From assembly GCA_035263865.1 (NCBI GenBank), contig DATFQX010000068.1:1-64000 (forward strand): a DNA stretch of 64,000 nucleotides. The letters are read 5' to 3'. Below the pieces are notes generated by a model. The model did no database searches and was not told where the DNA came from. It saw nothing but the letters and a program-made list of their open reading frames with translations. The translations under genes and the position numbers were made by a program. The DNA is from VAZQ01 sp035263865 (GTDB lineage Bacteria; Pseudomonadota; Alphaproteobacteria; Rhizobiales; Xanthobacteraceae). Each line of letters opens with the position of its first letter. The stretch's first letter is position 1. Positions 26,510-35,372 of this stretch are shown piece after piece.

Positions 26510-28888
26510 TCACAATCTGCGCGAGTCTCTTGCCGGTGCGATCGCCTGCTGGATGCCCTGCGGCGTGATGGGCAGCCGGTTGAACTCGACCCCGAACGGG
26601 CGCAGCGCATCGCACACGCCATTGGCAATCACCGCCGGCGGCGCAATGGGTCCGCCTTCACCGACGCCTTTGACGCCGAGCGGATTGAGCGGCGATGGCG
26701 AATGTTGGTGGATCAGCTCGATGTGCGGGATGTCGCAGGCGGTCGGGATCATGTAGTCCATCAACGAGCCGGCGAGCAGCTGGCCGTCATGATCGAAGTT
26801 GAATTCCTCGAGCAGCGCGCCGCCGATGCCTTGCGCGGCGCCGCCGACGATCTGCCCCTCGACCAGCATCGGATTGACCACTACGCCGCAATCGTGGGCG
26901 ATGGCATATTTGTCAATGGTCACGCGGCCGAGCTCGATGTCGACCTCGAGCACCGCCGCGTGCACCGCATAAGACCAGGTGACCGTGGGCGGCTCGTAGT
27001 AAAAAGTCTCCTCCAGTCCGGCATCCACGCCTGGCGGCCGGGCGTGATCCCAGCCGGGTTTTGCCGCCCGCGCCACGTCCGCGAGCGAGATCTCGGCGCC
27101 CGGCACGCCGAGAATGCCGACGCCGTTCTTGCGCAACTCGAGATCGCTCGCCGCGCATTCCAAGAGATTGGCGGCGATGGCGAAAACCTTCGCGCGCAGT
27201 CGCTCACTCGCGCCGTGAATGGCCGCCGACAAGGTCACGGTGACGCGGCTGGCGATGGTGCCGAAGGCGATCGCGATTCCGGCCGTGTCGGCGAGCGAAA
27301 TCACGACATCGTCGGGGTCGACCGACCAGGCATCGGCGACGACCTGGGCGAAGATCGTCTCCATGCCCTGCCCCTGGGAGGCGGCGCCGGAGGAGACGAA
27401 GATTTTTCCCGACGGATCGATGCGCACCGTCGCGCTTTCGAACGGGCCGACGCCGGTGCCTTCGACGTAGCAGCCGATGCCGAGGCCGAGATAGCGGCCC
27501 TTCTCGCGCGCTACGCGCTGGCGTTCGCGAAATTCCGCAAGCCCGCCGAGCGCCGCCAGCGCCTGGCGCAGCGCGCGCGGATAATCGCCGCCGTCGTAGA
27601 CGATCGGCTCGCCGTCGCGATAGGGAATGCCCACGCGATACGGCATTTCGTCGGCGCGCACCATGTTGCGCAAGCGCACGTCCGCGGACTCAAGCCCGAG
27701 CTCGCCCGCAACGAGGTCGACGATGCGCTCCATGGCAAAGGCGGCTTCCGGGCGACCCGCGCCGCGATAGGGCGCGTTCGGTACCTTGGTGGTGGCGGCG
27801 ATCTTTGCCTCGATCGCGAGCGTGTCGATCTTGTAGGGGCCGGCGAGATGCACGGCGGTGTTGTAGACCACGCCGGCGCCGATGGGATTCCACGCCCCGC
27901 AATCGACGATGAAACGGTCGCGCAACGCGAGAATGCGGCCGTCGTCGTCGAAACCCACCTCTACGTCGTGGATCTGGTCGCGCGAATGGCAGGAGCACAT
28001 CAGATGCTCGCGGCGGTCCTCGATCCATTGCACTGCGCGGCCGAGCCTGCGCGCCAGGAACGGGATCAACAAGTCTTCCGGGTAAACATGGCCTTTGAGG
28101 CCGAAGCCGCCGCCGACGTCGAGCGCGACGCAGCGCACGCGCGCCTCGGGGAGGCGCAGCACCACGGCCGCCTCGCGCCGCACCCAATGCACGACTTGCG
28201 TGGACGACCAGATCGTCACCGAATCTGTGCGTGGGTCATGAGCGCCAACCACGCCGCGGCATTCCATCGGGGCGGCGGCATAACGGTGGTGATGGAGCCG
28301 CCGCTCAAGCTTGTGCGGCGCCCGCGCGAGCGCCGCCTCGATATCGCCTTTGCCGATCGTGAAAGCGCCGATGAGGTTTGTTTGGAATTTGTCGTGGACG
28401 ATGGGCGCGCCCGGGCGCAACGCCGCTTCAGGGTCAACGACGGCGGGGAGAGGATCGAGATCGAGACGCACCAATTGCGCGGCATCCTCGGCCGCGTAGC
28501 GGCTCTCGGCCACGATGACGGCCACCGCCTCCCCGACATGGCGCACTTTGTCGTGCGCGAGCAACGGTTCTTGCGGATTGATGAATTTGTGCTGGACCAG
28601 CGCCGTCCATTTGCTCGGCAGCGAGAGCTGCGTGTCCGGCACCGGCGGAAGGAGTTTTTGGAGGTCGGCGCCGCTCAAGGCCGCGACAACGGCGGGCGCG
28701 GCAAGCGCCTCCTTGAGATGCACGGCGCGGATGCACGCGTGCGCCGTCGGGCTTCGCACGAAGACCGCGTGCAGCATGTGCGGCAGATCGAAATCGGCGA
28801 TGAATTGCCCACGCCCGGTCAGCAACCGCCGATCCTCGCGGCGCGGCAGCGCCCGGCCGACAAAGGGGGTGTTGTTGGGATCGCTCAT
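26510..28888 (-). CDS. Xanthine dehydrogenase-family molybdopterin-binding (large) subunit, orphan
   Basis: A 792-residue molybdenum hydroxylase large subunit of the CoxL/XdhB/aldehyde oxidase kind. VGRALPRREDRRLLTGRGQFIADFDLPHMLH is the typical start; VALDVGGGFGLKGHVYPED and PNAPYRGAGRPEAAFAMERIVD are cofactor-binding regions; AASQGQGMETIFAQVVAD and Glu744 in KGVGEGGP give the conserved catalytic glutamate. The active-site loop is not the CO-dehydrogenase VAYRCSFR form, so CO oxidation is not indicated. The usual FAD and 2Fe-2S subunits are not encoded next to it, so partners must be elsewhere. It probably hydroxylates an aldehyde or N-heterocycle. Confidence 0.9.
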   Translation of the reverse strand: MSDPNNTPFVGRALPRREDRRLLTGRGQFIADFDLPHMLHAVFVRSPTAHACIRAVHLKEALAAPAVVAALSGADLQKLLPPVPDTQLSLPSKWTALVQHKFINPQEPLLAHDKVRHVGEAVAVIVAESRYAAEDAAQLVRLDLDPLPAVVDPEAALRPGAPIVHDKFQTNLIGAFTIGKGDIEAALARAPHKLERRLHHHRYAAAPMECRGVVGAHDPRTDSVTIWSSTQVVHWVRREAAVVLRLPEARVRCVALDVGGGFGLKGHVYPEDLLIPFLARRLGRAVQWIEDRREHLMCSCHSRDQIHDVEVGFDDDGRILALRDRFIVDCGAWNPIGAGVVYNTAVHLAGPYKIDTLAIEAKIAATTKVPNAPYRGAGRPEAAFAMERIVDLVAGELGLESADVRLRNMVRADEMPYRVGIPYRDGEPIVYDGGDYPRALRQALAALGGLAEFRERQRVAREKGRYLGLGIGCYVEGTGVGPFESATVRIDPSGKIFVSSGAASQGQGMETIFAQVVADAWSVDPDDVVISLADTAGIAIAFGTIASRVTVTLSAAIHGASERLRAKVFAIAANLLECAASDLELRKNGVGILGVPGAEISLADVARAAKPGWDHARPPGVDAGLEETFYYEPPTVTWSYAVHAAVLEVDIELGRVTIDKYAIAHDCGVVVNPMLVEGQIVGGAAQGIGGALLEEFNFDHDGQLLAGSLMDYMIPTACDIPHIELIHQHSPSPLNPLGVKGVGEGGPIAPPAVIANGVCDALRPFGVEFNRLPITPQGIQQAIAPARDSRRL

Positions 28889-28913
28889 TCGCGAAATGTT
28901 GGTCCGTTCGTCC

Positions 28914-28976
28914 CCGCGAAAGCGGGGAACCCAGGTTTTTGGCCCCCTGGATTCCCGCTTTCGCGGGAATGAACGG
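28914..28976. repeat. Dispersed CCGTTCG...GAACGG palindromic repeat, copy 3
   Basis: A shorter, 63-bp copy between ligA and the molybdopterin-subunit gene, with inner hairpins TCCCCGCGAAAGCGGGGA and TTCCCGCTTTCGCGGGAA. It lacks part of the middle seen at 16.3 and 22.8 kb. Confidence 0.85.
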
Positions 28977-29002
28977 AATTCAATTCAACGACGCAAGCCC
29001 CA

Positions 29003-31129
29003 CTACGCCGCGCCCCGCCGCACGAGGTCGAACCATTCGTCTTCGGAAAGCACCGCGACACCGAGGTCCTTGGCCTTGCCGAGCTTCGAGCCTGCACCGG
29101 GGCCCGCGACCACATAATCGGTCTTCTGCGACACCGAGCCCGCAACCTTGGCACCCAGCCGCTCCGCCATGGCTTTCGCCTCGTCGCGAGTCATCTTTTC
29201 GAGCGCGCCGGTAAACACCACTGTTTTGCCGGCGATCGCGGAGTCGGACGCGGGCTTCTCGGCATCCAGAATTTTCACCTGGGCCGTCAGCCGCTCGACG
29301 ATGTCGCGATTGTCTTTCTCGCCGAAATAGGCGGCGATGCTGTCGATCACGGTGTCGCCGATCTGCTCGAGGTTGTCCATCTCGGCGCGCGTCTCGGCGT
29401 CACGCTTGGCGACCTCAACGCACGCATCGTGGACCGCCTGCCACGATCCATAGCCGCGCGCAAGCGCGCGCGCGGTCGTCTCGCCCACATGCCGCATACC
29501 CAGCGCATAGATGAAGCGCTCGAGCGCGATCTCGCGCCGGGTCCTGATCGCGTTGAACAGGTTGCGCACCGACAATTCGCCAAAACCTTCCTCCTCCTCG
29601 AGCCTGATCTTCGCATTGCGCGCCTCGAGGGTGAAAATGTGCGCCGGCTCCTTGACCCAGCCGCGCTCGAAAAAGAGCTCGATCTGCTTCTCGCCCAGCC
29701 CCTCGATGTCGAAGGCGCGGCGGGAGACGAAATGCTTCAAATGCTCGACCTTCTGGAACGGGCAGGCGAACTCGCCGGTGCAGCGCGCAACTGCGCCCTC
29801 CTCGCCGCTCGCGGTCGCCTCGCGCACCACCGCGGTATGCAAGGGGCACGGGCAGCGGCTCGGGAATTTGTAAGGCTTCGCCGACTTCGGCCGCCTCTCC
29901 ATGACCACGCCCAGCACCTGCGGGATAACGTCGCCGGCGCGCTGGATCATCACCGTGTCGCCGATGCGTACGCCGAGTCGCTCGATCTCGTCGGCGTTGT
30001 GCAGCGTTGCGTTCTGCACGACGACGCCGCCGACGGTGACCGGCTCGAGCTTGGCGACCGGCGTGAGCGCGCCCGTGCGGCCGACCTGGATCTCGATCGC
30101 CTTGACCACGGTCGTCGCCTTCTCGGCGGGAAACTTGTGCGCAACCGCCCAACGCGGGTTGCGCGAGACGAAGCCGAGCCGCTGCTGCCAGTCGAGCCGG
30201 TCGACCTTATAGACGACGCCGTCGATGTCGTAGTCGAGCGTTGCGCGCTGCGCCTCGATCTCGTGGTGGAACGCGAGCATCGAATCGATCGAGTCGCAGA
30301 TTTGCATCAGCGGGTTGGTCTTGAAGCCGCGGGCGGAGAACCATTTGACCATGCCGGATCGGGTTTGCGCCGGCATGGCGCTCATGTCGCCCCAAGCGTA
30401 GGCGAAGAACCCGAGCGGCCGCGAGGCGGTGATTTGCGGATCTAGCTGGCGCAGCGAGCCGGCGGCCGAGTTGCGCGGGTTGGCGAAGATCTGCTTTCCC
30501 GCGGCTTTCTGCCGCTCGTTCAACGCCAGAAAGGCGGACTTGGTCATATACACCTCGCCGCGGACTTCGCACACATCAGGCGCGTCTTTGCCGCGCAGTT
30601 CCTTCGGGATGTCGGCGAGCGTTCGCACATTCGCTGTGACGTCCTCGCCTTCGGTGCCGTCGCCGCGAGTTGCTCCACGTACGAGGCGACCGTCCTCGTA
30701 GCGCAACGTGCAGGACAAGCCGTCGATCTTCGGCTCGGCGGTGAAGACGATCTTCTCATCTGCGGAAAGACGCAAAAACCGGCGTATCCGTTCAACGAAC
30801 TCAGCCACTTCGGATTCGGAGAACGCATTGCCGAGTGAGAGCATCGGCACCGCGTGACGCACTTTGGCGAACTTCTGCGAGGGTTGGGCGCCGACGCGGC
30901 GCGAGGGGGAGTCCGCCCGCACCAATTCCGGAAAGCGCGCCTCGATCTCTTCGTTGCGCCGACGCAGCGCATCGTAAGCGGCGTCCGAGACTGTTGGTGC
31001 GTCTTCCTGGTAATAGCGCCGGTCGTGAGCGCCGATCGTGGCCGCAAGCCGTTTGAGCTCGGCTTTGGCCTGCGACTCAGTTAGCTCGGCGACAGAAACT
31101 TTGCTGGCGTCTGGCATCGCAAAGGCCAC
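29003..31129 (-). CDS. ligA: NAD-dependent DNA ligase
   Basis: A 708-residue enzyme that seals nicks in DNA during replication and repair using NAD+. The N-terminal Ia domain has HDRRYYQEDAPTVSDAAYD; the adenylated lysine is Lys134 in AEPKIDGLSC. An OB fold follows (VGRTGALTPVAKLEPVTVGG), then a Cys-rich zinc region (CPCPLHTAV, CTGEFACPF), helix-hairpin-helix repeats (FDIEGLGEKQIE, LGMRHVGETTARALA) and a C-terminal BRCT domain (GKTVVFTGALEKMTRDEAKAMAERLGAKV). The start is 1 base after the recN stop, so the two form an operon. ATG 31129 or the internal ATG at 31117 are possible starts. The frame is intact. Confidence 0.96.
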   Translation of the reverse strand: MAFAMPDASKVSVAELTESQAKAELKRLAATIGAHDRRYYQEDAPTVSDAAYDALRRRNEEIEARFPELVRADSPSRRVGAQPSQKFAKVRHAVPMLSLGNAFSESEVAEFVERIRRFLRLSADEKIVFTAEPKIDGLSCTLRYEDGRLVRGATRGDGTEGEDVTANVRTLADIPKELRGKDAPDVCEVRGEVYMTKSAFLALNERQKAAGKQIFANPRNSAAGSLRQLDPQITASRPLGFFAYAWGDMSAMPAQTRSGMVKWFSARGFKTNPLMQICDSIDSMLAFHHEIEAQRATLDYDIDGVVYKVDRLDWQQRLGFVSRNPRWAVAHKFPAEKATTVVKAIEIQVGRTGALTPVAKLEPVTVGGVVVQNATLHNADEIERLGVRIGDTVMIQRAGDVIPQVLGVVMERRPKSAKPYKFPSRCPCPLHTAVVREATASGEEGAVARCTGEFACPFQKVEHLKHFVSRRAFDIEGLGEKQIELFFERGWVKEPAHIFTLEARNAKIRLEEEEGFGELSVRNLFNAIRTRREIALERFIYALGMRHVGETTARALARGYGSWQAVHDACVEVAKRDAETRAEMDNLEQIGDTVIDSIAAYFGEKDNRDIVERLTAQVKILDAEKPASDSAIAGKTVVFTGALEKMTRDEAKAMAERLGAKVAGSVSQKTDYVVAGPGAGSKLGKAKDLGVAVLSEDEWFDLVRRGAA

Positions 31130-31130
31130 A

Positions 31131-32801
31131 TCATCCCGCTGCCTTGATCAAACGCTCGGCGGCGGCGCGGGCCTCTGCCGTGATCTCGGCTCCGGCGAGC
31201 ATGCGCGCGATTTCCTCGCGGCGCTTGTCAGCGGTGAGCTCGAGGACGTGCGTGGCCACTCGCCTGCCTTTGTCGAGCGCGCTCTTGGAAATGAGATAGT
31301 GGCGGTCCGCGCGAGCGGCCACCTGCGGCGCATGCGTCACGGCGATCACCTGCGCGCGGCGAGAAAGCCGTGCCAGCCGCACCCCGATGGCGTCGGCGAC
31401 GGCGCCGCCGGCTCCGGTATCGACCTCGTCGAAGATGAGCGTCGAGGCCGAGCCGCGATCGGCTAGCACCACTTTCAGCGCCAACAGGAACCGCGCCAGC
31501 TCGCCCCCGGACGCGACCCGCATCAGCGGGCCTGGGCGAGTTCCCGGATTGGTTTGCACCCAGAATTCAATGCGGTCGATCCCGTGCGGGCCAGCCGACT
31601 CGGGTTCCGTCATGATCTCGGTCATAAACCTCGCACGGCCTAGCTTGAGCGGCTTGAGCTCGCGGTTGACGGAACTATCGAGATCGGCGGCTGCTTGCCT
31701 GCGCCTGTTCGACAACGCAGCCGCGGCTTCGCGGTACTGCGCATCGGCGGCATATGCCGCCGCCTCGAGCGCAGAGAGGCGCTCGGCGTCGGCGTCGATA
31801 AGGGAGAGTTCGGCGGCGTAACGTCCGGCCAGCTCACTGAGCCCGTCGACCGGCACGTTGAACTTACGCGCCGCCGCGCGCAACGCGAACAACCGTTCCT
31901 CGATTTTTTCGAGTTCGCGCGGATCGTGCTCAGCGGTGGCGAGCGCCGCCGCAAGATGGCCGCGCGCCTCGTTGAGCCCGATAAGCGCGGCATCGAGCGC
32001 CCTCACCGCCGGCTCGATCAGCCCCGGAGCCTGGGCGGCACGGCGTTCCAGACGGCGTACGGCAGTCGATAAGGCCGGCACAGGCGACTGGGCGCCGGCG
32101 AGCGCCTCATGGGCATCGCGCAGATCGCCTGCGACCTTTTCCGCTTGCATCATCACGGCGCGCTTGTCGGCGAGCGCGGTTTCTTCCGAAGGGGAAGGCG
32201 CCAGTCGCTTGAGTTCCTCCACGGCGTGCCGGAGAAAATCGGCTTCTCTTTGCGCCCGCTCGACCTCGGCGCGATGCGCCGCCACCTCGCCAGCGCGAGT
32301 ACGGCGCTCATGCCAAAGCCTGGCAACCTCCTCCGCCTCGGCTTCCAGCGCGCCGAACGCATCGAGCAGGCGCCGATGTCCGGCCGCATCGATGAGCGCG
32401 CGCTCATCGTGCTGGCCATGGATCTCAACCAAGGCCGCCCCTAGCGTCTTCAGCGCTTGCGCGCTGAGCGGCTGATCATTGGCGAAGGCGCGCGTGCGGC
32501 CATCGGCAAACTGCACGCGGCGCAGAATGAGCTCGTCTTCGGCGGCAAGTCCGTTTTCCGCCATCAGCACACGCACCGGGTGCGCCGCCGGCAGCTCGAA
32601 CGCCGCCGTCACCTGTCCCTGCTCTGCGCCTTGACGCACCAGCGAGGCGTCGCCGCGGGCCCCGAGCGCAAGAGCGAAGGCGTCGAGCAGGATCGATTTT
32701 CCTGCCCCCGTCTCACCGGTGACCACTGACAGGCCGGGCGCAAACTCGATATCGAGCCGGTCGATCAGGACGATGTCGCGAATCGAGAGCCGGGCCAGCA
32801 C
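31131..32801 (-). CDS. recN: DNA repair protein RecN
   Basis: A 556-residue SMC-like ATPase for double-strand-break repair. LSIRDIVLIDRLDIEFAPGLSVVTGETGAGKS carries the Walker A P-loop; a long coiled-coil centre (residues about 150-370, rich in A, E, R, L) is followed by the signature MRVASGGELARFLLALK and Walker B TLIFDEVDTGAGGAVA. GTG 32801 starts the family-standard N-terminus LARLSIRDIVLI and follows GAGAGG; a longer in-frame extension to 32873 has no homology. The length is typical. Confidence 0.93.
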   Translation of the reverse strand: MLARLSIRDIVLIDRLDIEFAPGLSVVTGETGAGKSILLDAFALALGARGDASLVRQGAEQGQVTAAFELPAAHPVRVLMAENGLAAEDELILRRVQFADGRTRAFANDQPLSAQALKTLGAALVEIHGQHDERALIDAAGHRRLLDAFGALEAEAEEVARLWHERRTRAGEVAAHRAEVERAQREADFLRHAVEELKRLAPSPSEETALADKRAVMMQAEKVAGDLRDAHEALAGAQSPVPALSTAVRRLERRAAQAPGLIEPAVRALDAALIGLNEARGHLAAALATAEHDPRELEKIEERLFALRAAARKFNVPVDGLSELAGRYAAELSLIDADAERLSALEAAAYAADAQYREAAAALSNRRRQAAADLDSSVNRELKPLKLGRARFMTEIMTEPESAGPHGIDRIEFWVQTNPGTRPGPLMRVASGGELARFLLALKVVLADRGSASTLIFDEVDTGAGGAVADAIGVRLARLSRRAQVIAVTHAPQVAARADRHYLISKSALDKGRRVATHVLELTADKRREEIARMLAGAEITAEARAAAERLIKAAG

Positions 32802-32894
32802 TGTCCCTCTCTTCACTTTGGCCGCGGAGGTTGCAAGACGCCGCACCGCTTGCGGCGCATGACGCAGCATCACTCGCGTGATCGATCACAACGG

Positions 32895-32985
32895 CAGCGG
32901 AACTTGGGCTTGTCCCGGACAACTCGCCGCAAGAGGCGCAAATTGGTTGCAGCCCAGTTGCGGTGTCAAGCCCGGCAGGCGATGC
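32895..32985. repeat. Intergenic palindromic repeat region between recN and bamD
   Basis: Sequence here (ACTTGGGCTTGTCCCGGAC, then AGTTGCGGTGTCAAGCCCGGCA) is related to the element at 4392-4470, which shares TTGCGGTGTCAAGC. The imperfect inverted repeats could fold in RNA. No gene is visible in the 205-bp gap. Confidence 0.5.
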
Positions 32986-33006
32986 GGGGAAAGTGGCTCC
33001 GCCGAT

Positions 33007-33876
33007 CTAGAGGCCGGAAGCCAATTTGGCGAACGCCTGGCTGATCCAGTGGCCCTTGTTTTCACTGGGCTCCACTCCCCTGGACTGCATGAGCGCATAG
33101 GCGTCTTTGTACCAGCGGCTTTCCGGGAAATTGTGGCCCAGCACGGCGGCCGAGGTCTGTGCCTCCTCGACGATGCCAAGCGCCAAGTACGCCTCCGTGA
33201 GCCGCAGCAAGGCTTCCTCGACGTGGCGTGCGCGCTGGTAGCGCGTCACCACGAATTTGAAGCGGTTGATCGCGCCGGTGTAGTTGCGGCTGTTAAGCAA
33301 TTGGCGGCCGATATCCAACTCCTTGCCGGCCAATTGGTCCCGGGCCATCTCGATCTTGCGCTTGGCAGAGACCGCGTATTCGGAGTTCGGATATTTGCGA
33401 ACGACCTCTTCGAACGCCTGCACCGCCTTCTCGGTGCGATCCTGGTCACGCGAGATTTCCGGCATCTGATCGAAATAGGACGCCCCGATGAGGAACTGCG
33501 CATAGGCGGCGTCCGGGCTGCCCGGATGCAAGGTCACGTAGCGCCGCGCCGCACTGATGCAGTCTTCGTACGCATTGGCTTCATAATATGCATAGGCGGA
33601 CATGACTAAGGCCTTGCGCGCCCATTCCGAATAGGGGTGCTGGCGATCGACCTCTTCGAACTTCTTGGCCGCGTTCTTTGGGTCTTTCTTGGTGTTCAGA
33701 AGGTAGAGGCCCTCGTTGTAGAGCTTGTCGGCGGGCTCTTCCGGAGCAATGGGGGCGTCTTTGTCGAACATGCTGCAGGCGCCAAGCACCAGCGCCACCA
33801 GCAGGAAGGCAGCAAGCCGCGTCGCCCCGCGCGCGCAGCCCTCTCCCGCTCCGATTGCCTTTGAACGCAAAGCCAT
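33007..33876 (-). CDS. bamD: Outer-membrane protein assembly factor BamD (ComL), lipoprotein
   Basis: A 289-residue lipoprotein, essential partner of BamA in inserting beta-barrels into the outer membrane. The lipobox LGAC places the lipidated Cys at residue 34. TPR repeats follow: ADKLYNEGLYLLNTKKDPKNAAKKFEEVDRQHPYSEWA, LVMSAYAYYEANAYEDCISAARRYVTLHPG and AVQAFEEVVRKYPNSEYA. ATG 33876 fixes a normal signal peptide (TRLAAFLLVALVLGA). It lies between lpxC and recN, the usual rhizobial order. Confidence 0.95.
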   Translation of the reverse strand: MALRSKAIGAGEGCARGATRLAAFLLVALVLGACSMFDKDAPIAPEEPADKLYNEGLYLLNTKKDPKNAAKKFEEVDRQHPYSEWARKALVMSAYAYYEANAYEDCISAARRYVTLHPGSPDAAYAQFLIGASYFDQMPEISRDQDRTEKAVQAFEEVVRKYPNSEYAVSAKRKIEMARDQLAGKELDIGRQLLNSRNYTGAINRFKFVVTRYQRARHVEEALLRLTEAYLALGIVEEAQTSAAVLGHNFPESRWYKDAYALMQSRGVEPSENKGHWISQAFAKLASGL

Positions 33877-34000
33877 GAGTCGGATGAATCCCGTCCCGAC
33901 GCGAGGTTCAACCGTTACCTGCCATGCCCCCGCCGAATGACGAAATAGGCCGTCATTCCGCCCGGAATGTGGCAGACGGAACCGCTTGCGGGACTTGAGT

Positions 34001-34945
34001 TTAGGACCTGTCCGGGGCGAATGCCGGTACCAGCCGGGAGACTTCCGCGTGGCGTGCGGCAGGCCGCGATATCTCCCCTTCCACCCACGTCCAGGCGCTT
34101 GCATCCGACATCAACGCGCACAGCACGGCGTAATTGAGCTTGTGGCCGCCGCGCACCGAGCGGTAAGCGCCTAGCAAGGGAGCGCCGGCAAGCGCCAAAT
34201 CGCCGATCGCATCCAACACCTTGTGGCGAACGAATTCGTCGGCGAAGCGCGTGCCCTCCGGGTTGAGGATACGGTTGTCACTCACCACAAGCGTATTTTC
34301 CAGTGAAGCGCCGAGTGCGTAGCCCGCGTTCCACAAGCCCGCGACATCGCGCAGGAACCCGAACGTGCGCGCACGCGCAATCTCGCGCCGGAACGTCTCC
34401 GGCTTCACGTCGACGGCCCAGATCTGGCGGCCGATCAGCGCGTGCTCGAACTCGATCTCCGCTTCAACGCGGAAGCCACGCGGATCGGGCCGTATCTCTC
34501 CGTAGGCATCACCTTTCGCCACCCGCACCGGCTTGAGCACCTTGATGTACCGGCGCGGCCGATCGAGCGTTTTCAGACCGACCGCGTCGATCGCCGCGAC
34601 AAAGGGCGCCGCGCTTCCGTCCATGATCGGGGCTTCGGGTCCGTCGATTTCGACCATGGCGTTGTCGACGCCGAGGCCCGAGAGCGCCGCCAATATGTGT
34701 TCGGCGGTCGACACGAGCGGGCCGGTGGCATCACCAAGCACGGTCGCAAATTCGGTGGCCGTCACCGCAGTCAAGTCTGCGGGGATCTCGCGATCTTGCC
34801 AGCCCTCAAGCCGGGTGCGAACGAAGCGCACACCAGTATCGGCATCAGCCGGATGTAATGTCAGCGTAACGGGCAAACCGGAATGGATGCCGACCCCGCA
34901 CATAACAGCGTGGTCGCGAAGCGTCGTCTGCCTGGCGACTTTCAT
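34001..34945 (-). CDS. lpxC: UDP-3-O-acyl-N-acetylglucosamine deacetylase
   Basis: A 314-residue zinc enzyme catalysing the committed step of lipid A synthesis. Zinc ligands are His83 (STAEHILAALSGLG), His241 and Asp245 (HKVLDAIGD), and His268 (RGGHKLN) is the general acid. The opening RQTTLRDHAVMCGVGIHSGLPVTLTLHPA and DGSAAPFV are family hallmarks. The length is normal. It lies 427 bp downstream of ftsZ, so it may have its own promoter in that gap. Confidence 0.97.
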   Translation of the reverse strand: MKVARQTTLRDHAVMCGVGIHSGLPVTLTLHPADADTGVRFVRTRLEGWQDREIPADLTAVTATEFATVLGDATGPLVSTAEHILAALSGLGVDNAMVEIDGPEAPIMDGSAAPFVAAIDAVGLKTLDRPRRYIKVLKPVRVAKGDAYGEIRPDPRGFRVEAEIEFEHALIGRQIWAVDVKPETFRREIARARTFGFLRDVAGLWNAGYALGASLENTLVVSDNRILNPEGTRFADEFVRHKVLDAIGDLALAGAPLLGAYRSVRGGHKLNYAVLCALMSDASAWTWVEGEISRPAARHAEVSRLVPAFAPDRS

Positions 34946-35372
34946 AACCCCGTCCCAGCCACTCCCCCCGCTCGCGTCGATCGGACGCAGCGGATCAAAT
35001 TAGACGGGCGACATCGGTCGCATTTCCTGCCATCGGTAATGCTGTACGAAACCCGCGGGCAAGGAGGTCGGCCGCGTAATCCCCCGACGAAAACCCCTTT
35101 GACCATGGAAGCTTAGCGGGTATCGGCGGGAAGTCCAACTCACGCTTTTTTACCGACTGTTACCAGCCGCTCGCGCCGCAATTGAAGCAGCCGCCAGCCG
35201 CCTTTCGCGTGCACTTGATCGCGGCAATGCGATCGTTTCCGGGGAATCGGTTGCTTGCGCCTCCGCTGTACCACCTGCAGGGTCGTCAAGGATTAGTTTT
35301 TGAGTTCAAGGACATAGAGCGGGAGGCGCCGGTAGTCATTCGCGTGAGACCGCCAGCGCTCCCATTTCTGGA
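34946..35372. other. Gene-free interval between ftsZ and lpxC
   Basis: This 427-bp stretch has no supported ORF. It presumably holds the ftsZ terminator and the lpxC promoter and leader, but I see no convincing hairpin with a U-tract and no clear -35/-10 pair. Confidence 0.5.

Noticed and set aside
26510..28888. Aerobic CO dehydrogenase large subunit
   Set aside because: The CoxL form I active-site motif VAYRCSFR is absent and CoxM/CoxS are not adjacent.
26123..28972. A 949-codon plus-strand open frame opposite the molybdopterin-subunit gene
   Set aside because: It is a GC-rich antisense frame; its translation is Arg/Ala/Asp-rich with no domain, while the minus strand encodes a clear 792-residue enzyme.
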